Assembly (NCBI GenBank): GCA_003491925.1
Contig: DNAU01000023.1
Location: 1 to 12,005 of the forward strand
DNA: 12,005 bases
Source: Chloroflexota bacterium
Lineage (GTDB): Bacteria > Chloroflexota > Dormibacteria > Aeolococcales > Aeolococcaceae
Direction: 5' to 3'
Below the pieces are notes generated by a model that was not told where the DNA came from, did not search any database, and saw nothing but the letters and a program-made list of their open reading frames with translations. Positions 7,389-12,005 of this stretch are shown piece after piece. The stretch's first letter is position 1. Each line of letters begins with the position of its first letter. The translations under genes and the position numbers were made by a program.

Positions 7389-7526
7389 TGCCAGGCGACG
7401 AGGTCACTCCGACCGACGCCGGTCCGTCAGCCCGAAAGCGGGCCGACGCGGTGAGCAAGGCCCATATCCCCTCACCCATGCGGCGCGGGAGTCCGGCGCA
7501 GCTGATCGCGTAGTCCGGAGACGCCT

Positions 7527-7600
7527 GGCCGATCGTCGGCCGCGGCGCGAGGTGGACCGTCCGCGCGGGACTCTTGGGGGACGCAGCGACCGGCCGGTCG
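7527..7600 (-). terminator. Two hairpins after the cupin gene, terminator-like
   Basis: A 14-bp perfect palindrome CGACCGGCCGGTCG (7587-7600) lies 8 bp past the cupin stop codon. A second hairpin, GGCCGA/TCGGCC with a 3-nt loop, follows at 7527-7541. Neither is followed by a T-run on the minus strand. They may end the dehydrogenase-cupin transcript, but chance palindromes are common at this GC content. Confidence 0.3.
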
Positions 7601-7608
7601 AGACCCGA

Positions 7609-7971
7609 TCAGGTGAGCCGGATCGGGTCGGTGGTGAGCGGGCTGGGAGTGTCGCCCGTGTTCACCGTCGTCCGCGGCTCGACGAGCAGCACCTCCGCCC
7701 CGTCGGGCGACACGGGCTGATGGCGCCGGCCTCGTGGCACCACGAAGAGCTGGCCCGGGCCGAGCGCGACCTCGTCGTCGTCCAGCCTGATCACCAGCCT
7801 GCCGGAGAGGACCAGGAACATCTCGTCCGTCTCCGGGTGGGCGTGCTCGGTGAACTCGCCACGAGTCTTGACCACCCGGATGTCGTAGTCGTTGAGCGCG
7901 GCCACGGTGCGCGGCCTCCACGGCTCCGCGAACGAGGCGAGCAGGGTGGCGAGGTCGATGGCGTCAGCCAT
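7609..7971 (-). CDS. Single-domain cupin protein
   Basis: A 120-residue cytoplasmic protein with both cupin motifs intact. Motif 1 is GEFTEHAHPETDEMFLVLSG (residues 38-57), giving metal ligands His43, His45 and Glu50. Motif 2 is GQLFVVPRGRRH (73-84), giving His84. Small cupins of this kind are metal-binding beta-barrels that serve as sugar isomerases, dioxygenases or ligand-binding modules; nothing here identifies the substrate. The ATG at 7971 is chosen because it overlaps the stop of the upstream dehydrogenase by 8 bp (ATGGCTGA), which suggests translational coupling, and the protein begins cleanly there. The frame continues upstream but only as a shadow of the dehydrogenase. The coupling implies that the two proteins are made together and may act on related small molecules; that is inference. 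Confidence 0.88.
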   Translation of the reverse strand: MADAIDLATLLASFAEPWRPRTVAALNDYDIRVVKTRGEFTEHAHPETDEMFLVLSGRLVIRLDDDEVALGPGQLFVVPRGRRHQPVSPDGAEVLLVEPRTTVNTGDTPSPLTTDPIRLT

Positions 7972-9076
7972 GCGCCGCCCCGGTGGAGGTGAGCGGACCG
8001 ACGCCGAGCGAGCGCCAGACCTCGAGCTTAGCGCCGACCGCCTCGATGACCGCGCCGGTGAACTGGTCGGTGAGGGCGTTGCCCCCCAGGTCGGCGGTGC
8101 GGGTGCCGTGCCGCACCGTCTCGAATACGGCTTCGTAGATCGCCCGCGAAGCCAGGCGGACCTCGTCGCCAGGCATGAAGCCGAGGACGGAGGCACAGGC
8201 GAGGATCATCGCCATGGGGTTGGCCAGGTTCTTGCCCTGGAGCGCGGGGGCGGTGCCGTGCGGGGCCTCCGCCATCACCACGCTGGGGTTGAGCGAGTCG
8301 CCGGTGAAGCCGATCAGCACCGACTCCGCACCGGCGATCGATCCGAAGAGCCCGAGCACCAGGTCGCTCATGCAGTCCCCGTCCCGGTTCAGGGTCGGGA
8401 CCACCACGGCGTCTCCCCCCTGGTTGAGCAGCAGGGCGTAGGTCGCGTCGATGAGCTGCGGCTCGTACTCCACCTCGGGATGGCGGGCCGCCGCGGCGTC
8501 CATCTCCTCCTTGAGCATCCCCTCGTACACCGGCGAGACCGTGTACTTGGGACCGCCGAAGACGCGGGCGCGGGTGCGCCCGGCGTGGACGAAGGCGAAC
8601 TCGGACACCTCCCGGCAGATCGCCCTCGAGATCCGTTCGGTGCGGAAGGCGACCTCGTCGTCGCCCGACCCCTCCCTCCACTCCTTGGCCCCGTAGGCGT
8701 CGTCCACGGCCATCCGCACCACGCTGATCGGGGCGCTGACCCCGGCGATCGGCACCACTCCGGGGATCCGGCGACCGGTGCGGAGGATCACCGTCCCGCC
8801 GACCTCGGCGCGGAGGATCGCATTGGGGCTGCCCACGTCACCCTGTCCCTCGGGGGTGACGGTGGCCGCCTTGAGCCCGTAGCCCGTCTCCCGCATCGCC
8901 CGGCTGGCCTCGAAGACCACCTGGTTCCGCGTGGCGCGCCGGTTCTCCAGGCCCAGGTCGTGGTGACGCAGCTCGACGGATGTGCCGATCACGGCCGGGT
9001 CGAGCACCCGCAGCGCCTCGACGAGCAGCTCCTCGCCGGTCTGGTCGCCGTGGAGAACCTCGAGGGCAATGGGCAT
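7964..9076 (-). CDS. Isocitrate/isopropylmalate dehydrogenase family protein (probable isocitrate dehydrogenase)
   Basis: A 370-residue cytoplasmic beta-decarboxylating dehydrogenase. The substrate motif SPNAILR (83-89) keeps the Ser-x-Asn-x3-Arg pattern that binds isocitrate, with Arg99 following. Further family marks are Lys177-Tyr178, the metal-binding segment NRDGDCMSD (Asp234, Asp238) and the nucleotide site APHGTAP...GKNLANP (271-287, His273). These support an isocitrate dehydrogenase, which converts isocitrate to 2-oxoglutarate with CO2 release, but a related hydroxy-acid substrate is possible. Its length is close to short isocitrate and isopropylmalate dehydrogenases rather than the larger E. 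coli enzyme (about 416). The start at 9076 has no Shine-Dalgarno sequence; a TAGATT box 9 nt upstream suggests an almost leaderless transcript. It is the first gene of a pair with the overlapping cupin and divergent from vapBC. NAD versus NADP use was not determined. Confidence 0.85.
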   Translation of the reverse strand: MPIALEVLHGDQTGEELLVEALRVLDPAVIGTSVELRHHDLGLENRRATRNQVVFEASRAMRETGYGLKAATVTPEGQGDVGSPNAILRAEVGGTVILRTGRRIPGVVPIAGVSAPISVVRMAVDDAYGAKEWREGSGDDEVAFRTERISRAICREVSEFAFVHAGRTRARVFGGPKYTVSPVYEGMLKEEMDAAAARHPEVEYEPQLIDATYALLLNQGGDAVVVPTLNRDGDCMSDLVLGLFGSIAGAESVLIGFTGDSLNPSVVMAEAPHGTAPALQGKNLANPMAMILACASVLGFMPGDEVRLASRAIYEAVFETVRHGTRTADLGGNALTDQFTGAVIEAVGAKLEVWRSLGVGPLTSTGAAHG

Positions 9077-9085
9077 CTCAGAGGC

Positions 9086-9091
9086 AATCTA
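9086..9091 (-). promoter_or_regulatory. Candidate -10 box of the dehydrogenase-cupin operon
   Basis: TAGATT on the minus strand ends 9 nt before the ATG at 9076, so transcription would start only a few bases ahead of the start codon. This matches the absence of a ribosome binding site. No clear -35 box is seen in the GC-rich sequence 17 bp further upstream. Confidence 0.35.
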
Positions 9092-9127
9092 CCAGCCGGG
9101 CGGCCGGCACCGGCGCGCCCGACGGTC

Positions 9128-9156
9128 CTGGCATCAAGCCATATTGATGCTAATAT
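9128..9156 (+). promoter_or_regulatory. vapBC promoter, apparently leaderless
   Basis: CTGGCA (9128-9133, four of six matches to TTGACA), a 17-bp spacer and TAATAT (9151-9156, near-consensus -10) form the best promoter in the window. Transcription is expected about 7 nt after the -10, at or next to the A of the ATG at 9163. No Shine-Dalgarno sequence precedes that ATG. Confidence 0.65.
9131..9150. promoter_or_regulatory. Inverted-repeat operator in the vapBC promoter
   Basis: GCATCAA (9131-9137) and TTGATGC (9144-9150) are perfect inverted half-sites around a 6-bp centre. They overlap the last three bases of the -35 box, fill the spacer, and end directly against the -10 box. VapB-type antitoxins normally repress their own operon by binding such palindromes, alone or with VapC; binding here would block RNA polymerase. 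The site is seen directly and the role is inferred. Confidence 0.7.
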
Positions 9157-9162
9157 GTGTCG

Positions 9163-9432
9163 ATGGCAAGGACAACTCTCGACCTGCCCGACGACCTGAT
9201 GCGGGCTGTCCGGATCCGCGCCGTCAATGAGGGGCACCGGCTCAAGGACGTGATCGCCGACCTGATCCGGCGCGGGCTGGCCGGCGAGCCCGGGGCCACC
9301 GGCGCGGGGCCACGGCGGGTTCAGCTCCCCCTGGTGATCTGCGCGCATCCCGCCCGTCCCGGGGAGGAGCTGACCCCGGAGCGGGTCGCCCAGCTCCTGG
9401 TGGCGGAGGAGGGGGAGACCGCGGCGTCGTGA
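9163..9432 (+). CDS. vapB: VapB-type antitoxin
   Basis: An 89-residue antitoxin of the VapBC type. The N-terminus (ARTTLDLPDDLMRAVRIRAV) has the short beta-strand plus helix pattern of a ribbon-helix-helix DNA-binding domain, followed by a second helix with DVIADLIRRGL (to about residue 39). The remaining part is a flexible linker and a C-terminal segment that in this family wraps and neutralises the toxin. ATG 9163 is preferred over the in-frame GTG at 9157 because the GTG directly abuts the -10 box, while the ATG lies at the expected transcription start. The stop overlaps the toxin start by 4 bp (GTGA), so the pair is translationally coupled. It probably represses its own promoter through the palindrome at 9131-9150. 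Confidence 0.88.
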   Translation: MARTTLDLPDDLMRAVRIRAVNEGHRLKDVIADLIRRGLAGEPGATGAGPRRVQLPLVICAHPARPGEELTPERVAQLLVAEEGETAAS

Positions 9433-9866
9433 ACCTCTGCGACGTCAACATCTGGCTGGCGCTGACCCTCTCCGGCCACCCGCACGCCGCGGCGGCGCGG
9501 CGCTGGTTCGAAGGGGAGGCGGCTCCCGGAGGCATCCTCTTCTGCCGGGCGACCCAGCGGGCCTACCTCCGGTTGCTCACCAACCCGGCGGTGCTGGCAC
9601 CCTACGGCAACCTGCCGCTCACCAACCGGGCCGCCTGGTCCGCCTACCAGGCTCTCCGCGCCGACGATCGGGTGATGCTCCGGGCGGACGAGCCTCCCGG
9701 GCTCGAGGGGCGCTGGCGGGAGCTGGCAACCCGGGACGCCGCCTCGCCGAAGCTCTGGATGGACGCCTACCTCGCCGCCTTCGCGCTGTCCGCGGGCTGC
9801 CGGATGGTGACGACGGACGCCGCGTTCCGGCAGTTCCCGGGTCTGGACCTCCTGCTCATCGGCTGA
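9429..9866 (+). CDS. vapC: VapC-type PIN-domain toxin (ribonuclease)
   Basis: A 145-residue PIN-domain protein, the toxin of the VapBC pair; such toxins are Mg2+-dependent ribonucleases that cut tRNA or rRNA. Acidic active-site residues are Asp5 (CDVNIWLA), Asp112 (LWMDAYLAAFA) and Asp130 (VTTDAAF). The segment CRATQRAYLRLLTNP (39-53) has Gln where many PIN proteins carry the second acidic residue; this is normal for the mycobacterial-type subfamily (TIGR00028) that the whole sequence resembles. The full family length is present with no frameshift, so the toxin looks functional. It starts with GTG overlapping the vapB stop. The RNA target cannot be predicted. The gene after it is convergent, 68 bp away. 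Confidence 0.92.
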   Translation: MNLCDVNIWLALTLSGHPHAAAARRWFEGEAAPGGILFCRATQRAYLRLLTNPAVLAPYGNLPLTNRAAWSAYQALRADDRVMLRADEPPGLEGRWRELATRDAASPKLWMDAYLAAFALSAGCRMVTTDAAFRQFPGLDLLLIG

Positions 9867-9877
9867 GCGACGGCTGA

Positions 9878-9903
9878 GCTGTGCTCGCCGGCCGAGCGGC
9901 AGC
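9878..9903. terminator. Hairpin between convergent vapC and kelch genes
   Basis: GCTCG (9883-9887) and CGAGC (9893-9897) with a 5-nt loop are extended by GCTG (9878-9881) and CAGC (9900-9903) across a small internal loop. It sits in the 68-bp gap between two convergent genes, where a bidirectional terminator is expected. No T-run is visible on either strand. Confidence 0.4.
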
Positions 9904-9934
9904 CCAAACTCGAGCCCGGGTCCGGGGGTGTCGC

Positions 9935-11161
9935 TCAGGTCGCCGGGCCGTACACCCAGGTGTCGGCGATGTCGGCGATGGTGTTGACGGAGCCCCCGAA
10001 CAGCAGCACCTGACCGCTGGCGGCGTCGTAGGCCATCTGCGCGTAGAAGCGCGCCGGGGGGGACGTGGCGGGGTGGAGCTGCCTCCACCCGCCACCGCTC
10101 CAGGCCCAGAGGTCGTTGAGGGGGCCGCCCATGGTGTAGGCCTCGCCCTTGGTCGCGGTCGCCGGCGTGTACCCGGTCACCGCGACGCCACCGAAGAGGA
10201 GCACCTCTCCCAGCGCGGAGTCGTACAGCATGCTCGCCCCCACCCGGGGCGAGGGGCCGCCGGTGGCGATGAGCTGCGACCAGTTGGTGCCGTCCCACGT
10301 CCACATGGTCTGGGATGGATCTCCGTAGAGGAGCATCTGCCCGGTCGCGGCGTCATCCACCATCTGCACGTCCCGGGTCTCTCCGCCGATCGACGACGGT
10401 GGTGATATGTCCGGCGAGAGCGGCTGCCACGTCGACCCGTCCCAGCTCCACGTCGACGGCTGGTCGTTGGGGAGTGACGCCGCACCGGGGACGGAGCCGG
10501 GGCCGGGGGACCAGAGCAGGAGGGTCTTGCTGGTCGGGTCGTAGGCCATCGCGCCCTCGGAATAGGGGGCGGGCTGATCGTAGCCGGGGGCGGTCTCGGA
10601 CTCAGTGGTCGTCCAGGTCTGCCCGTCCCACTGGCTGGTGACCAGGTCACCGCAGCTCGGCACCCAGATGACGTCGACGGTCCCGGTGGCGGGGTCATAG
10701 GCGTTCGGCACGCCGAAGACTCCCGGAGCTTCGGTGGAGACCTGCTTCCACTGCGAGCCATCCCAGGTCCAGGTGTCCTGGTAGACCTCGCGTCCGCTCG
10801 GCCCGCAACCGGTCTCGCCGCCGCTCACGACCACGGTCTGGCTGGCTGCGTCGTACGCCACCACCGCGGAGTCCCGAGGCAGAGGAGCCGTCGCGGGGTG
10901 CAGCTCCGACCAGTCGTCCGCACTCGCGGATGCAGGCGGCGTGGACGAAGCGGAGGACGCTGCAACCGTCCTGAGCGGAGCTGCCACGGATCCCCCGGCG
11001 GTGGCGGCGAGCCCCGCCGCCAGGACGAGGAGCGCGATGCGGGGCGCACCCCGGCGTCCTCCACCGTTGGCTGGCGTGGAGCTGGCCGGAGGCCTCGGCT
11101 CACCCCGGTCATCGATGCCGAGAGCGGCGAGGCGGGCGGGCGACGGGCCGGTCAGGCGCAT
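9935..11161 (-). CDS. Membrane-anchored kelch-like beta-propeller protein
   Basis: A 408-residue protein with a short N-terminal region rich in Pro, Arg and Gly (1-41), one hydrophobic segment (42-62) and an extracytoplasmic Ser/Ala/Pro linker (63-82). From 83 to 406 it carries about six kelch-like units. Each has a YDxxSxxVLLFGG-type strand pair and a W-W-DG-xxW pattern, for example TWTWDGSQWKQV (130-141) and MWTWDGTNWSQL (286-297). The first and last units are strikingly similar: LHPAT at 87-91 and 362-366, YDAAS at 103-107 and 379-383. This fits closure of one propeller. The N-terminus is too long and hydrophilic for a typical signal peptide, so a signal anchor is more likely. The ATG at 11161 overlaps the upstream stop by 10 bp and lacks a ribosome site, suggesting coupling. 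Function was not recognised; ligand or protein binding at the cell surface is inferred. Confidence 0.82.
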   Translation of the reverse strand: MRLTGPSPARLAALGIDDRGEPRPPASSTPANGGGRRGAPRIALLVLAAGLAATAGGSVAAPLRTVAASSASSTPPASASADDWSELHPATAPLPRDSAVVAYDAASQTVVVSGGETGCGPSGREVYQDTWTWDGSQWKQVSTEAPGVFGVPNAYDPATGTVDVIWVPSCGDLVTSQWDGQTWTTTESETAPGYDQPAPYSEGAMAYDPTSKTLLLWSPGPGSVPGAASLPNDQPSTWSWDGSTWQPLSPDISPPSSIGGETRDVQMVDDAATGQMLLYGDPSQTMWTWDGTNWSQLIATGGPSPRVGASMLYDSALGEVLLFGGVAVTGYTPATATKGEAYTMGGPLNDLWAWSGGGWRQLHPATSPPARFYAQMAYDAASGQVLLFGGSVNTIADIADTWVYGPAT

Positions 11162-12005
11162 GTCGCGTGCACGATCGATGTCCCTCCGACAGCCCAGAGG
11201 CCCCCGGATCCGGTGGCCGCGACACCGGTCAGGTATCCGAAGCTCTGGTCGTTGACGGTGTAGAGGGGCTGCCAGGAGGCGCCGTCCCAGTGCAGGATGA
11301 CGGCCCCGACGGCCCAGGCATCGTCCGCGCTGAGGGTCACGACCCCCACCAGCGGGCTAATCCCGGCGAAGAAGGTGGGCACGTACGCCTCCGGCGTCGA
11401 GTAGCCCAACCAGTGCGCCTCGGCATTCCCCTCCCCGTCGTTCGCCACGGTCACGGCGAGGCTGGGTATAAGGCTCCATGCCCCGCCGCCCATCCGGAGG
11501 GTGAGAGCCGAGCCCGGCAGCGCTCCCCCGACCGCCCAGAGAGCGCCGGCGGACGACCCGGCGGCCGCGGTCAGAAGATCGTCAGCAGCCGTGCTCCCCC
11601 CGGCGAGCGGTTCGGAGAGGGTGACGTCGGGGGCCTGGACCACGGACCAGGTCGTGCCGTTCCAGTGCTCGGTCAGGGTCTCCCATGGACCCGGGCTGTA
11701 GGTCTGCACCCCCATGTCAGGTTCGTAGCCGCCGACCAGCCAGACGTCGTCCGGCGAGATCCCGGCGACGCCCGGCAGCGCGACGCTGGCGACCGTGGCG
11801 GTGGCCGAGGGAGGGACGCCTCCCGAGGCCAGGGCCCAGTCGGGCGGGCTCGGCTCCGGATCGGGGACGCTGACGATGGCCCAGTAGGACCCGTTCCAGT
11901 GTTCGACGAGCGGCTGCGCCGCGACCTGGTCTTCGCTGCTGAAGGTCAGGGGCCACTCGGTGATGCCGGCCGCCCAGACGTCGTCCGAGCTGATCGCCGC
12001 CACCG
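11152..12005 (-). CDS. Beta-propeller-like repeat protein, C-terminal part (5' end outside window)
   Basis: The last 284 codons of a protein made of degenerate repeats of the type SxDDVWAVG followed by HWNGxxW. Examples are ISSDDVWAAG with VEHWNGSYW, ISPDDVWLVGG with LTEHWNGTTW, LSADDAWAVGA with LHWDGASW, and LWAVGG twice. Such repeats occur in secreted bacterial proteins and probably build beta-propeller blades. The frame is still open at the right edge; the GTG at 12003-12001 is internal to a repeat, so it is not the start, and any signal peptide lies beyond the window. The protein ends in HATCA. Its stop overlaps the start of the kelch gene (ATGCGCCTGA), so the two are probably co-translated. 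Function was not recognised; a surface or extracellular binding role is inferred. Confidence 0.78.
   Translation of the reverse strand, partial: VAAISSDDVWAAGITEWPLTFSSEDQVAAQPLVEHWNGSYWAIVSVPDPEPSPPDWALASGGVPPSATATVASVALPGVAGISPDDVWLVGGYEPDMGVQTYSPGPWETLTEHWNGTTWSVVQAPDVTLSEPLAGGSTAADDLLTAAAGSSAGALWAVGGALPGSALTLRMGGGAWSLIPSLAVTVANDGEGNAEAHWLGYSTPEAYVPTFFAGISPLVGVVTLSADDAWAVGAVILHWDGASWQPLYTVNDQSFGYLTGVAATGSGGLWAVGGTSIVHATCA

Larger units (their letters stand above)
7291..7608. other. Intergenic region between AAA/DUF4143 and cupin genes
   Basis: This 318-bp stretch lies upstream of the ATPase gene and downstream of the cupin gene, both on the minus strand. It contains the three-unit repeat array (7320-7388), a candidate -10 box within it, and two hairpins next to the cupin stop (7527-7541, 7587-7600). 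The rest, about 7389-7526, shows no credible coding sequence on either strand. Confidence 0.55.

Noticed and set aside
7892..9199. Plus-strand open frame of about 435 codons opposite the dehydrogenase and cupin genes
   Set aside because: Rich in His, Arg, Gly and Asp without motifs; it is the antisense shadow of two well-supported genes.
11140..11170. Frameshift joining the two beta-propeller genes into one protein
   Set aside because: The overlap ATGCGCCTGA gives a natural stop and start, the kelch protein has its own membrane segment, and the repeat types differ. Two coupled genes explain the sequence better, though the missing ribosome site leaves some doubt.

Overview
The window is very GC-rich bacterial DNA, and most codons end in G or C. 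Some promoters appear to sit directly against start codons, giving leaderless or near-leaderless transcripts. It encodes a large cyclase-ATPase-TPR signalling protein, secreted Ig-like and beta-propeller proteins, and a VapBC pair of the type common in mycobacteria. Together these suggest an actinobacterial or Dormibacterota/Chloroflexota-like soil lineage. That is an inference from gene style; no ribosomal or other marker gene is present to prove it.

Left part (1-5638). The 3' end of a SufS-type cysteine desulfurase (1-186) converges on a small stand-alone cyclic-nucleotide-binding domain protein (199-558, minus). Divergent from that are a secreted Ig-like protein (885-2312) and, after a GC hairpin, a 1070-residue protein (2426-5638). 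The large protein joins a zinc ribbon, a class III nucleotide cyclase, an AAA/STAND-type ATPase and a TPR tail. A cyclic-nucleotide-binding domain and a cyclase within 2 kb of each other may be source and receiver of one second messenger, but they are not in one operon.

Middle part (5639-9866). This looks accessory. A 395-bp non-coding gap contains an orphan palindrome (5740-5756) and two 23-bp repeat units. It is followed by an AAA + DUF4143 ATPase on the minus strand (6034-7290), then three more 23-bp units just upstream of its start. A 21-bp block is identical on both sides of the gene, in the same orientation and 1425 bp apart, so the gene sits in a cassette-like unit bounded by direct repeats. 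The upstream array also carries a candidate -10 box and may be the gene's operator. Next come a cupin (7609-7971) and an isocitrate/isopropylmalate-type dehydrogenase (7964-9076), which overlap by 8 bp on the minus strand. Divergent from them is a vapBC toxin-antitoxin operon (9163-9866). Its promoter has a perfect 7+6+7 inverted repeat filling most of the space between the -35 and -10 boxes, and transcription probably starts at the antitoxin ATG.

Right part (9867-12005). Two translationally coupled minus-strand genes encode extracytoplasmic beta-propeller proteins. The first is a protein with SDDVW/WAVG-type repeats (11152 to beyond the window edge); the second is a membrane-anchored kelch-like protein (9935-11161). 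No rRNA, tRNA, CRISPR array, insertion sequence or phage gene was recognised.
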